Shown here: positions 15,685 through 24,689 of the stretch, piece after piece | How positions within the stretch are numbered: position 1 is the stretch's first letter | Layout of the letters: the number at the start of each line of letters is the position of its first letter | DNA from: an uncultured Selenomonadales bacterium | GTDB lineage: Bacteria > Bacillota > Negativicutes > Acidaminococcales > Acidaminococcaceae | Assembly: GCA_900315805.1 (NCBI GenBank) | Contig: ONAN01000002.1 | Span: 1 to 64,000 of the forward strand | DNA length: 64,000 nt | Direction of reading: 5' to 3' | Notes under the pieces: model-generated | Seen by the model: the letters and a program-made list of their open reading frames with translations, nothing else | The model's database searches: none | Told to the model about the DNA's origin: nothing | Program-made: the position numbers and the translations under genes

Positions 15685-16677
15685 GTGGCCTTAACCAATC
15701 GGAAAAGACGGGGCAGCACGACTGCCATGGTGGAGGGCGCCATTTTTGCGGCCATCGCCATCGTCTTCAATCTACTGTTTTATTACGTGCCGTTCATCGG
15801 CATCTTCATCAACCTGGTCATGCCGCTGCCGATCGTGATCTGCGGCATCCGCAATGGCCTGCGTTACAGCATTCTGTCGACGGTGGTCGCCACGGCGATC
15901 ATCGCCATGGTCATTAACCCGATCCACGCCTTGTTCTTCATCGCCGTCTTCGGCATCATGGGCGTCGTGCTCGGCGAGTGCGTGCACCGGGACCTGCCGA
16001 CGAAGAAGCTGTTCTGGTATTCGACGTTCGGCGGACTCGTCAGCATCGGCCTGAACCTGGTGCTGGCCCTCTATGTGATGGGCATCAACCCTGTGGAAAT
16101 GATGTTCAGCCAGCTCGACGCGGCCGTCCCCCAGATGACCCAGAGCGTGGGCGGTTTCATGGGGGCGGACCAGGCTGCCACGTTCAGCCAGCAGATGACG
16201 GAGAACATCCGGCTCATGAAGCTGATCCTGCCGGGCGCCATGATCCTCGTGGCTCCCTGCCTGGTGCTCCTGAACTACTGGCTGGCCCGCAAGGTCATGG
16301 CCCGGACGGGCGTGCAGCTGCACGGGTTCCCGCCGGCGGAGCGCTGGGGCCTGCCGTTCGGCACGGCCATCCTTTACATTGTCAGCCTCATCGGGCTGCA
16401 GTACTGCACCAGTTCGGGCATCCGCAACTGGATGTATACGGCCAGCGCGAACGTGTGGGCCATCTGCAGCATGCTGCTCGTGGTGCAGGGACTGGTCGGC
16501 GTGTACTGGTGGATGAAGAAACACAACAAGCCCATGTTCTGGTTCCGCATCATCTTTATCGTGGCCCTGTTTGTGCCGATCTGTTCGCTGGCATTGACCT
16601 ACGTCGGCGGCTACGACATCTTATTTGACCCGCGGGGAGTGCGGAAACACAAAAATAGGAGTGAGCAAGATGAATAG
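15685..16677 (+). CDS. YybS-like (DUF2232) membrane protein
   Basis: 330 residues from a GTG at 15685 with GGAGG in front; upstream in-frame residues are not coding-like. About eight hydrophobic segments cover most of the protein: N-terminal MVEGAIFAAIAIVFNLLF, then a series of ABC-importer-like S-component-type helices. The role is not established. The gene overlaps gdpP by eight bases, matching the yybS-yybT(gdpP)-rplI-dnaC order of Bacillus. Confidence 0.88.
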   Translation: MALTNRKRRGSTTAMVEGAIFAAIAIVFNLLFYYVPFIGIFINLVMPLPIVICGIRNGLRYSILSTVVATAIIAMVINPIHALFFIAVFGIMGVVLGECVHRDLPTKKLFWYSTFGGLVSIGLNLVLALYVMGINPVEMMFSQLDAAVPQMTQSVGGFMGADQAATFSQQMTENIRLMKLILPGAMILVAPCLVLLNYWLARKVMARTGVQLHGFPPAERWGLPFGTAILYIVSLIGLQYCTSSGIRNWMYTASANVWAICSMLLVVQGLVGVYWWMKKHNKPMFWFRIIFIVALFVPICSLALTYVGGYDILFDPRGVRKHKNRSEQDE

Positions 16678-18742
16678 AGGAGTTTTTGCCGGCTGGAAGG
16701 ATGTCACGCTTTACGTGACGATCATTTTCCTGCTGCTGATCCTGCTGTGCGTGGAAACGCCGGTCCTCATCCCGCTGGCGATCGTCATCGCCATCGCCGT
16801 GTTCTGGTTCGCCCGCCGCAGCATGCGCAACAAGCGGCTGACCATGTCGGGGTATCTGGATGACATCATCCGGAACATCGAACGGGCCAACCACTATGCC
16901 GTGCGCAACCTGGACGTGGGCATCGCCGTGTTCGCGTCCGACGGGAAGCTGCAGTGGAAGAACGCGCGCTTCGAGGACATGGTGGGCCAGCGCCACGTGG
17001 AAGGCAAACGGCCGGAAGAGATCATGCCTCTCGAAGAGAATGCCTTCGAAACGATGTGCGTCAAGGACGACGAAAAGGTCCTCCACATCAAGAAGCGCTG
17101 GTACCGCATGCGCTATTTCAGCATCCAGACCAAGCCGGAGGAGCGGGCGCGGGACAACGCCGTCCACAGCAGCCTCATGGTCTACCTGACCGATGAGACG
17201 GAGCTGGAGGAACTGAAACAGCAGTACCATGACGACCGGCTCAACATCGCCTTTGTCCGCTTCGACAACTACGAGGACGTGGCCAAGGGCATGAGCGAGG
17301 CGGCCCGGGCCAACCTGACGGGCGAGGTCAGCGAGCGCGTGTCCCAGTGGGCGGTTTCGCTCAACGGCTTCGTGTGGCGGTCGGGCAAGGAAAACTGCAT
17401 GGTCGGGTTCACGAATGTAGGCCTCCAGAAGGCCGTGGAGGACAAGTTCTCCATTCTGGACCGCGTGCGGGAAATCAAATTGGAAAACAAGCTGGCGCCG
17501 ACCCTGTCCATCGGTATTTCCGGGGAAGGGGAGACGCTGGCCGATATCAGCATGAACGCGTCCAAGGCGCTGGATCTGGCCCTGGGCCGCGGCGGCGACC
17601 AGGTCGTGCTGCAGACCGGCAAGGAACTGCAGTATTTCGGCGGCACCAGCACGGTCAGCGCCAAGAGCACCCGCGTGCGCGTCCGCATCGTGGCGCATTC
17701 CATCCACGAGCAGATGCTGGCGGCGGACCGCGTCTTCGTCATGGGCCACGAGAATGAGGACTTCGATGCCATCGGCAGTGCCGTGGGCGTCGCCAAGATG
17801 GCCCTGGACCTGAAGAAACCGACCTACATCGTTTCCAGCGGCAACAGCATGGCCTTTGAAAAGGTCAAGGAATACATGTTCCACGAAAAGGCGAACCTCA
17901 AGTCCGACGACCCGAACTACAGCGACCTGATGGTGACCGAGGAAGAGGCCCTGAAGGAGATTACGCCGCGGAGCCTGCTCATGCTGGTGGACCACCACCG
18001 GGCCGTGCTCTGCGCCAGCCGCAAGGTCCTCGAAGCCATTCCGCGCAACCGCATCATCATCGACCATCACCGCCGCGCGGAAGATGTCATTGAAAACACC
18101 ATCCTGCAATATATGGAACCGTCGTCGTCCTCGACGAGCGAGCTGGTGACGGAGCTCGTCGGCTACTTCGACGAAAAACTGGAATTCGACAAGGAAGAAG
18201 CGACCCTGCTGTACTGCGGCATCGTGGTCGACACGAAGAACTTCAACGTCCAGACGGGCGAGCGTACTTTCGAGGCGGCCGCCCTGCTGCGCCGCAGCGG
18301 CGCCGACCCGGTCCTGGTACGGCAGCTCTTCAAGGACGACCTCGTTTCGTTCCGCGAACGGTACCGCATCATCGCCACGGCCGAAATGCCGATTCCCCAT
18401 ATGGCCATCGCCGTCAACACGGTGGCGGAGCGGACCAGTGAAAGCAACATCATCGCCGCCCAGGCGGCTGACAGCCTCATCAACATCACTGATATCGCCG
18501 TCGGTGTCGTCATCACCGATTACGGCGACGGCCAGGTGTCTGTCAGCGCCCGCAGCGACGGCAGCATCAACGTCCAGATCATCATGGAGGAACTGGGCGG
18601 CGGCGGACACCAGACGGTGGCCGGCGTGCAGCTCCACGACGTGGATGTCGACGCGGTGAAACAACAGATCATCGAGCTGACCAGACAGCAGATGGAAGAA
18701 GCAAAGGAGAAAGCGAAGGATGAAAGTAATCTTACTGAGTGA
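16670..18742 (+). CDS. gdpP: Cyclic-di-AMP phosphodiesterase GdpP
   Basis: 690 residues. Two N-terminal membrane helices (about 10-55) are followed by a PAS-like domain (about 75-165) and a degenerate GGDEF domain (about 170-320, SGKEN in place of GGDEF). A DHH phosphodiesterase domain has GHENEDFDAIGSAVG and LVDHHR, and the DHHA1 domain ends with GGGGHQTVAG. It hydrolyses c-di-AMP to pApA. The ATG at 16670 has AGGAG in front. The 3' end overlaps rplI by 23 bases. Confidence 0.95.
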   Translation: MNRGVFAGWKDVTLYVTIIFLLLILLCVETPVLIPLAIVIAIAVFWFARRSMRNKRLTMSGYLDDIIRNIERANHYAVRNLDVGIAVFASDGKLQWKNARFEDMVGQRHVEGKRPEEIMPLEENAFETMCVKDDEKVLHIKKRWYRMRYFSIQTKPEERARDNAVHSSLMVYLTDETELEELKQQYHDDRLNIAFVRFDNYEDVAKGMSEAARANLTGEVSERVSQWAVSLNGFVWRSGKENCMVGFTNVGLQKAVEDKFSILDRVREIKLENKLAPTLSIGISGEGETLADISMNASKALDLALGRGGDQVVLQTGKELQYFGGTSTVSAKSTRVRVRIVAHSIHEQMLAADRVFVMGHENEDFDAIGSAVGVAKMALDLKKPTYIVSSGNSMAFEKVKEYMFHEKANLKSDDPNYSDLMVTEEEALKEITPRSLLMLVDHHRAVLCASRKVLEAIPRNRIIIDHHRRAEDVIENTILQYMEPSSSSTSELVTELVGYFDEKLEFDKEEATLLYCGIVVDTKNFNVQTGERTFEAAALLRRSGADPVLVRQLFKDDLVSFRERYRIIATAEMPIPHMAIAVNTVAERTSESNIIAAQAADSLINITDIAVGVVITDYGDGQVSVSARSDGSINVQIIMEELGGGGHQTVAGVQLHDVDVDAVKQQIIELTRQQMEEAKEKAKDESNLTE

Positions 18743-19172
18743 CGTCAAGAAATTAGGGAAGAAAGGGGATATCGTGGAAACGGCCGAAGGCTATGGCCGC
18801 AACTACCTGATTCCCCATAAACTGGCCAAGGAAGCGACGACGGTCAACCTGAACCAGGCCGTGCAGGACAAAAAGGTGGCGGCCCACCGCGCGGCGCAGC
18901 GCCACGACGAAGCCGTCGTGCTGGCGGCCCAGATCGAGAAGGTGACGGTGCACATGAGCCTCAAGGTCGGTGCCAACGGCAAGCTCTTCGGCGCCATCAC
19001 GTCCAAGGACGTGGCCGAAGCCCTCATCAAGCAGACGGGCCTGGATATCGACCGCCGCAAAATCGAACTGAAACACAAGGTGACGGCCCCGGGCTTATAT
19101 CCGGCCGTGGCCAAGCTGCATCCGGAAATTTCCGCGCAGTTCAATGTCGAAGTTACCGTCGATCCGGCCTGA
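18720..19172 (+). CDS. rplI: 50S ribosomal protein L9
   Basis: 150 residues. The conserved N-terminal domain (MKVILLSDVKKLGKKGDIVE, GYGRNYLIP) binds 23S rRNA, a long connecting helix follows, and the C-terminal domain includes LFGAITSKDVAEAL. It begins inside the end of gdpP with AAGGAGAAAG upstream, so translational coupling is likely. Confidence 0.97.
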   Translation: MKVILLSDVKKLGKKGDIVETAEGYGRNYLIPHKLAKEATTVNLNQAVQDKKVAAHRAAQRHDEAVVLAAQIEKVTVHMSLKVGANGKLFGAITSKDVAEALIKQTGLDIDRRKIELKHKVTAPGLYPAVAKLHPEISAQFNVEVTVDPA

Positions 19173-19214
19173 GGGCCCGGACCGACGCGTCCTACAGAAG
19201 GATAGGGATTGATC

Positions 19215-20594
19215 ATGGTTCAGGATAAAAAGCCGGACCCTTCGGCCATCCGCGAAATACCGCAGGACATCCAGGCGGAGCAGTCCGTCCTGGGGGCCAT
19301 GCTGATCAGCCGGGAGGCGGTCAGCGAAGTGGCGGAAATGCTGGTGCCGCAGGATTTTTACCGGCAGTCGAACCGCGTCATCTTCAATGCCATGATGACG
19401 CTGTACAGCCGCAACGACGCCGTGGACCTGGTAACGGTCACGAACGAGCTGCAGAAGGAAGGCAAACTCGGGGACGCCGAAGGCGTCGCGTACCTGACCC
19501 TGCTGGGCAACATGGTGCCGACGGCGGCGAACGTCAAGTACCACGCCAAGATCGTGGAAGAAAAGTCCACCCTGCGGCAGCTGGTCGACGGGGGCACGGA
19601 AATCGCCCGCATGGGCTATGACGGGTCCGAAGATGTGCCGGTCATTCTGGACCGGGCGGAACGATGCATTCTGCAGATTTCCAACCGCAAAGGCGGCCGG
19701 GATTTCGAACCGATCAGCACCATCGTCGGGAACACCATCAACCGCATTTCCGAACTGGCCGGGAACACCAGCGGCATTACGGGCCTCAAGACGGGATTCG
19801 TCGATTTCGACCGCCTCACGGCGGGTCTGCATCCGTCGGATTTCATCATCCTGGCGGCGCGCCCGTCCATGGGCAAGACCGCCCTGGCCCTGAACATCGC
19901 GCAAAACGTGGCCATCCGCGGGAACGGCGACGGCGAGCCGAAGAAGGTCGCCTTCTTCAGCCTGGAAATGAGCCGGGAACAGCTGGTACAGCGCATGCTC
20001 TGCTCCGAAGCCGAGGTGGACGCGCAGAAACTGCGGGTCGGCCAGCTGAGCGCCGACGATTGGACCCGCCTGTGGCAGGCGGCGGACAGCCTGGGCAATG
20101 CGAAGATCTTCATCGACGACACGCCGGGCCTGCGGATCATGGAGATGCGCAGCAAGGCGCGGCGCCTGCAGGCCCAGGAAGGCCTGGACATGATCGTCGT
20201 CGACTACCTGCAGCTGATGCAGGGCAGCGCGACGAAGGCGAACCAGGACAACCGCCAGCAGGAAGTCTCCGAGATTTCCCGCGGCCTGAAGGCCCTGGCC
20301 CGCGAACTGAACGTGCCGGTCCTGGCCCTGTCCCAGTTAAGCCGCGGCGTCGAAAGCCGCCAGGTCAAAAAGCCCATGCTGTCGGACCTGCGTGAATCCG
20401 GTTCTCTGGAGCAGGACGCGGACATCGTCTGCTTCCTGTACCGCGACGACTATTACAAGGCCGAGGACGAGGAACCGACGCACATTACGGAACTGATCGT
20501 GGCCAAGCACCGCAACGGCCCCGTAGGGCACATCAACCTGTTCTTCCGGGAACAGTTCACCAAGTTCGCCGACCTTGCGCGGCGCGAATCGTGA
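19215..20594 (+). CDS. dnaB: Replicative DNA helicase DnaB
   Basis: 459 residues. The N-terminal domain begins IPQDIQAEQSVLGAMLIS. The RecA-like domain has the Walker A in LAARPSMGKTALALN, then FFSLEMSREQL, Walker B in MIVVDYLQLM and QLSRGVESR. The ATG at 19215 is preferred to the TTG six bases earlier. It unwinds the fork ahead of the replisome. No intein is present. Confidence 0.96.
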   Translation: MVQDKKPDPSAIREIPQDIQAEQSVLGAMLISREAVSEVAEMLVPQDFYRQSNRVIFNAMMTLYSRNDAVDLVTVTNELQKEGKLGDAEGVAYLTLLGNMVPTAANVKYHAKIVEEKSTLRQLVDGGTEIARMGYDGSEDVPVILDRAERCILQISNRKGGRDFEPISTIVGNTINRISELAGNTSGITGLKTGFVDFDRLTAGLHPSDFIILAARPSMGKTALALNIAQNVAIRGNGDGEPKKVAFFSLEMSREQLVQRMLCSEAEVDAQKLRVGQLSADDWTRLWQAADSLGNAKIFIDDTPGLRIMEMRSKARRLQAQEGLDMIVVDYLQLMQGSATKANQDNRQQEVSEISRGLKALARELNVPVLALSQLSRGVESRQVKKPMLSDLRESGSLEQDADIVCFLYRDDYYKAEDEEPTHITELIVAKHRNGPVGHINLFFREQFTKFADLARRES

Positions 20595-20603
20595 CGGTAT
20601 AAT
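20575..20603 (+). promoter_or_regulatory. Candidate purB promoter
   Basis: TTGCGC (20575-20580) within the end of dnaB and TATAAT (20598-20603) just after it are 17 bases apart; purB starts 73 bases downstream. Confidence 0.55.
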
Positions 20604-20675
20604 AACAATGTGGAGAACTGTGCCGTAACAAGATAAGATGCAGCGGAATGTTGTTTCAGGAAAGGAGACCTGCAC

Positions 20676-21968
20676 ATGATTCCAAGATATACGCGCCCCG
20701 AGATGGGAAAGATCTGGGACGAACGCAATGAATGGCAGACTATGCTCGATGTCGAAATCGCGGCCTGCGAGGCCAATGCCGAACTGGGACGGATCCCGAA
20801 AGAGGCCGTCCGGGTCATCAAGGAGAAGGCGGACTTCGATGTGGACCGCATCCACGAGATCGACCGGGAAATCAACCACGACATCATCGCCTTCCTCACC
20901 TGCGTGGGGGAACATGTGGGCGATGAAGCCAAATACATCCATATGGGCCTGACCTCTACCGACGTGAAGGACACGGGCCTGAACGTGCAGATCAAGCAGG
21001 CTTCGGAAGTCCTGATCGACGACCTGGAAAAACTGGCAGAGGTGCTCAAGCGCCGTGCCGTGGAATTCAAACATACGCCGACCATCGGCCGTACGCACGG
21101 CGTGCATGCGGAACCGACGACTTTCGGCCTGAAGCTGCTGCTCTGGTACAGCGAGACCCTGCGCAACATCGAGCGCATGAAACGGGCAGCGGACAATATG
21201 TGCGTCGGCAAGCTGTCCGGCGCCGTCGGCACCTATGCCGACATCGACCCTTACGTCGAAGAATATGTGTGCAAAAAGATGGGCCTGAAACGGGAAATCG
21301 TGGCGACCCAGGTCGTGCAGCGCGACCATCATGCCGAGTACATCACGACCCTCGGCGTCATCGCCGGCACCCTGTCCCAGATGGCGCTGGAAATCCGCCA
21401 CCTGCAGCGTACGGAAGTGCGCGAGGCCGAGGAATATTTCAGCCCGAAGCAGAAGGGTTCCTCCGCCATGCCCCACAAGCGCAACCCCGTCCGCAGCGAA
21501 CGCATATGCGGCATGGCGCGCGTCATTCAGGGCTACGCCCTGCCGGCCTTTGAGGACATTCCCCTGTGGCACGAGCGCGACATTTCCCATTCGTCGGTGG
21601 AACGCGTCATTTTCCCCGATGCCACCATCGCCCTGGACTATATCCTGAACGAAACGACGAAACTGATCGATAAACTGCTGGTCTATCCGGACAAGATGCT
21701 GGCCGACCTGAACCTGACGGGCGGCCTGATCTACAGCCCGCGCGTCCTGCTGGCCCTCGTCGCCAAGGGAGCGTACCGCGACACGGCGTACCGCTGGGTA
21801 CAGCGCAACGCCATGAAGCGCTGGCTGCAGGGGGAGGACTTCTACGAGAACCTGTGCAAGGACGAAGATGTCCGCAAGTACCTGAACCCGGACGAAATCA
21901 AGGCCTGCTTCGACTACAAGCCCATGCTGGTCCACGTGGACGAAATCTTTGCCCGCTTCGGCCTGTAA
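20676..21968 (+). CDS. purB: Adenylosuccinate lyase
   Basis: 430 residues. The fumarase/aspartase-superfamily signature GSSAMPHKRNPVRSE (about residue 263) carries the catalytic serine loop; MGLTSTDVKDTG and TIGRTHGVHAEP form the rest of the site. It acts twice in purine synthesis, on SAICAR and adenylosuccinate. AGGAAAGGAG lies before the ATG. It is followed after 69 bases by purA, so both AMP-branch enzymes are together. Confidence 0.96.
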   Translation: MIPRYTRPEMGKIWDERNEWQTMLDVEIAACEANAELGRIPKEAVRVIKEKADFDVDRIHEIDREINHDIIAFLTCVGEHVGDEAKYIHMGLTSTDVKDTGLNVQIKQASEVLIDDLEKLAEVLKRRAVEFKHTPTIGRTHGVHAEPTTFGLKLLLWYSETLRNIERMKRAADNMCVGKLSGAVGTYADIDPYVEEYVCKKMGLKREIVATQVVQRDHHAEYITTLGVIAGTLSQMALEIRHLQRTEVREAEEYFSPKQKGSSAMPHKRNPVRSERICGMARVIQGYALPAFEDIPLWHERDISHSSVERVIFPDATIALDYILNETTKLIDKLLVYPDKMLADLNLTGGLIYSPRVLLALVAKGAYRDTAYRWVQRNAMKRWLQGEDFYENLCKDEDVRKYLNPDEIKACFDYKPMLVHVDEIFARFGL

Positions 21969-22037
21969 TTGGCGGAAGGGCAAGGGGTTACATCATCTGT
22001 TGCAAGTTGAATTTGAGGGAATCGAGGAGAGCTGAAC

Positions 22038-23327
22038 ATGTCATCTATCGTAGTAATCGGCGCCCAGTGGGGCGATGAAGGAAAAGGCAAAGTCGTGGAT
22101 TATCTGGCCCAGAAGGCCGACGCGGTGGTCCGTTATTCCGGCGGCTCCAACGCGGGCCATACGGTCGTCGTCAACGATGTTCCGTACAAACTGCGCCTGC
22201 TGCCGTCGGGCATCCTGTACCACGGCAAGATCTGCATCCTCGGCAACGGCGTCGTCATCAACCCCGGCGTCGTGCTGCAGGAAATCAAGGAAATGCATGA
22301 CAAGGGCGTCGACATCAGCCGCATCGCCATCAGCGACCGCGCCCATGTCGTACTGCCGTACCACCAGCTCCTGGACGAGCTGCAGGAAGAAGCCCTGGGC
22401 AAAGCCAAGATCGGCACCACCAAGGGCGGCATCGGCCCCTGCTACATGGACAAGGTGGCCCGTGTGGGCATCCGCGTCTGCGACCTGATGGACAAGGAAG
22501 TCTTTGCGGAAAAGCTGGCCATCAATGTGAAGGCCAAGAACGAGATCATCACGAAGATTTACGGCGGCAAGCCTTTTGATTACGACGCCATGCTCCAGGA
22601 ATACCTGGGCTACGCGGACCAGCTGCGTCCGTACGTGACTGATACGGGCGTCATCCTGGACGAGCTGTGCAACGACAACAAGAAGATCCTCTTCGAAGGC
22701 GCCCAGGCTACGTTCCTCGATATCGACCACGGCACGTATCCTTACGTCACCAGCTCCAACCCGACGGCAGGCAACGCCTGCACGGGCAGCGGCATCGGCC
22801 CGCGCTTCATCAACCATGTCGTGGGCGTCGTGAAAGCCTACACGACCCGTGTCGGCGCCGGCCCCTTCGTAACGGAACTGCTCGATACGGACGGCCCTGG
22901 CAACCAGATCCGGGAAACGGGCCACGAATACGGCACCGTCACCGGTCGTCCGCGCCGCTGCGGCTGGCTGGACGCCTTCATGCTGAAGTACTCCGCCCGC
23001 CTGAACAGCCTGGATTCCCTGGCCATTACGCGCCTGGATATCCTGGACCAGATGAAGAAGATCAAGATGTGCGTCGGCTACAAGATCGACGGCGTGGAAA
23101 TCAAACAGATTCCGGCCAGCCTGAAGACCCTGTCCAAGGTGGAACCGGTTTACGAAGAATTCAACGGCTGGATGACGGACACGAGCAAGTGCCGTTCCTT
23201 CGACGAGCTGCCTGCCGGCGCCCAGAAATACCTGAACCGCATCAGCGAAGTCGCCGGCGTGCCCCTGGGCATCGTCTCCGTCGGCCCGAACCGTGACCAG
23301 ACCATCGTCATGAAGGAATACTTCTGA
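22038..23327 (+). CDS. purA: Adenylosuccinate synthetase
   Basis: 429 residues. The GTP-binding start IGAQWGDEGKGKVVDYL, GSNAGHTVV, TTKGGIGPCY and the switch region VGAGPFVTEL are all present. It joins aspartate to IMP with GTP. GAGGAGAG lies before the ATG. Together with purB it converts IMP to AMP; the placement near dnaB matches Bacillus. Confidence 0.96.
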   Translation: MSSIVVIGAQWGDEGKGKVVDYLAQKADAVVRYSGGSNAGHTVVVNDVPYKLRLLPSGILYHGKICILGNGVVINPGVVLQEIKEMHDKGVDISRIAISDRAHVVLPYHQLLDELQEEALGKAKIGTTKGGIGPCYMDKVARVGIRVCDLMDKEVFAEKLAINVKAKNEIITKIYGGKPFDYDAMLQEYLGYADQLRPYVTDTGVILDELCNDNKKILFEGAQATFLDIDHGTYPYVTSSNPTAGNACTGSGIGPRFINHVVGVVKAYTTRVGAGPFVTELLDTDGPGNQIRETGHEYGTVTGRPRRCGWLDAFMLKYSARLNSLDSLAITRLDILDQMKKIKMCVGYKIDGVEIKQIPASLKTLSKVEPVYEEFNGWMTDTSKCRSFDELPAGAQKYLNRISEVAGVPLGIVSVGPNRDQTIVMKEYF

Positions 23328-23353
23328 GTTTTGGAGGAACAGGTACCCGCTTT

Positions 23354-23860
23354 ATGCTGAAGACCGTATTAGCCTTTAATTTCCATCCGGACCGCCTGCA
23401 GGCCCTGCGCCGCGTGTGCATGATCCTGAAGGTCAACTGCCGCGAAGTGCCCCTGGAGTCGTTCAACGACTCCATCGGGTTCCTGGCCGGCGCGAAGGAC
23501 TGCCCCCAGGAAGCCGTCAACCCGGCGGAAAACGCCGAAGACAAACTGACGGCCGCCCTCGAAGAGGCAGCCGCCAAGGCAGGGGAGGATCCGGAAAGCG
23601 TAAAAAAAGCCGCCATGCAGCTCCTGCTGGATGCGGCACAAAAAGAAATGACCGTCCTCTGCGGATTCGACATGCACCTGCTGAACCGTTTCCTGGCAGC
23701 CGTCAAGAAGAGCCCCTTGAAGGACATCGAGCTCAAAGCCATGCTGACGCCCACCAACAGCCGGTGGAGCGCCCGGCACCTGCTGCAGGAACTGGCAGCG
23801 GAACACGTCTATATGCACCAGAAGAAGAACGGGGCAGCCAAAGGACTGCACAACAAGTAA
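23354..23860 (+). CDS. DUF3783-type small protein
   Basis: 168 residues. The layout matches short Firmicutes proteins carrying DUF3783: an N-terminal segment VLAFNFHPDRLQALRRVCMIL, an acidic variable insert (about 55-90), then VLCGFDMHLLNRFLAAVKKS and the conserved ending KAMLTPTNSRWSARHLLQEL. It is cytoplasmic by sequence and its function is unknown. It starts 26 bases after purA, so it probably shares that transcript. Its last bases are the U-run of a terminator that faces the other strand. Confidence 0.75.
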   Translation: MLKTVLAFNFHPDRLQALRRVCMILKVNCREVPLESFNDSIGFLAGAKDCPQEAVNPAENAEDKLTAALEEAAAKAGEDPESVKKAAMQLLLDAAQKEMTVLCGFDMHLLNRFLAAVKKSPLKDIELKAMLTPTNSRWSARHLLQELAAEHVYMHQKKNGAAKGLHNK

Positions 23861-24319
23861 AAAAAGACAAAACGAAAGCCCGCGCCATCAACCTTCAATG
23901 TCGCGGGCTTCCTAATGACTTGCCTCTAACTTCTGCATTGGACTGTACCCCATTTCTTTAATATTCTTCTAAGAACATCACTTTCATGAGGATCAACCTT
24001 CTTTTCGTAGATCTACTACTCATTACTTGATTTGCAGTACCATATTCAGTTTTTGAGGTGCTTCGTTGGTGCTTCGTTAACTTGCTAACTGCGAATACTC
24101 ACTGCTAACTTACTACTTCGTTAACTTACTGCTTACAACTACTTTCAACTACCTCTTCCAAACTGCTTCAAGGATTTCTGAAGTCTTGCTTACGTTTTCG
24201 GCGGAACCACTTCCTTTCCTGTTTCCCGAGAAATATCGTCCCTTCCTTCACCAGGCTTTTCCGGGTGATGGGCTTGCGCCCTGTCTCCGGAACTTTCTTT
24301 AGGCGACCTCTCTCTTTTC
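23859..24319 (-). ncRNA. Candidate structured noncoding RNA, about 460 nt
   Basis: This gene-free stretch has no convincing ORF on either strand. On the minus strand it has a promoter (24354-24326) at one end and a terminator hairpin plus T-rich tail (23910-23859) at the other. Near the 5' end TTCCGG and CCGGAA close a stem around GGGC-GCAA-GCCC, a GNRA-type tetraloop hairpin (about 24293-24260). A CTTCA/TGAAG hairpin follows near 24180. The centre holds a GAGGT...ACCTC-bounded block with repeated GTTAACGAAG. It is not an evident RNase P, tmRNA, SRP RNA or T-box. Confidence 0.4.
23865..23910 (-). terminator. Minus-strand terminator
   Basis: A nine-bp stem (23876-23884 with 23902-23910) is followed by a T-rich run only in the minus-strand direction. 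No minus-strand protein gene lies upstream within 10 kb, so it must end another transcript. Confidence 0.6.
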
Positions 24320-24325
24320 ATCTTT

Positions 24326-24354
24326 ATAGTACAATAGATTTACAAATAAATCAA
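24326..24354 (-). promoter_or_regulatory. Promoter of the candidate ncRNA
   Basis: On the minus strand TTGATT (24354-24349) and TACTAT (24331-24326) are 17 bases apart. The surrounding DNA is A+T-rich and holds repeated TGTAAAC-like words at 24362-24400. Confidence 0.45.
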
Positions 24355-24544
24355 GTGAAATATGTGTAAACTTTGTAACATGTAAACTTTTATAAACAAA
24401 TTGTACGGGAATAGTGGACAATAAGAAGGACAGTTTGGCCGGAAACGGCCCGGATTGACAGGCAACGCCGCCGCGCATATCGCGCCTTTGGCCGGAAAGG
24501 ACGGCAGCAGGCCCGGCAAAACGTTAACAGTCCACGGAACATGG

Positions 24545-24616
24545 TTGACATAAACCCCCGGCCGGTCGTATAATAGGGATTGCAGGTTAACTGTCAAATC
24601 AACATGGTTAATGCAA
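24545..24616 (+). promoter_or_regulatory. bioY promoter with BirA-type operator
   Basis: TTGACA (24545-24550) and TATAAT (24569-24574) are 18 bases apart. Just downstream, TTGCAGGTTAAC (24580-24591) and GGTTAATGCAA (24606-24616) form an imperfect inverted repeat around a 14-base spacer. This is the arrangement of Firmicutes biotin-repressor (BirA) sites upstream of biotin genes. It is the only promoter seen before the bioY-thiolase-ligase set. Confidence 0.6.
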
Positions 24617-24689
24617 CCGTAACCGGCCCTGCAAGGCCGCATACGACGGCCCCACGGGGCCGCATAGTTTGGATTAGGAGATGTTTTTC

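Noticed and set aside
16556-18748. A 730-codon minus-strand frame
   Set aside because: It mirrors gdpP, which has intact PAS, DHH and DHHA1 motifs. The minus-strand translation is a His/Asp-rich shadow.
24181-24220. GTGGTTCCGCC on the minus strand resembling the T-box bulge
   Set aside because: The consensus TGGNACCGCG is not met, there is no Stem I specifier arrangement, and no synthetase or amino-acid gene follows.
23961-24320. Degraded protein gene or short ORF (43 codons from near 24319, minus strand)
   Set aside because: The short frame has no Shine-Dalgarno and biased, non-coding-like composition. No homologous fragment to any neighbour was seen in other frames.
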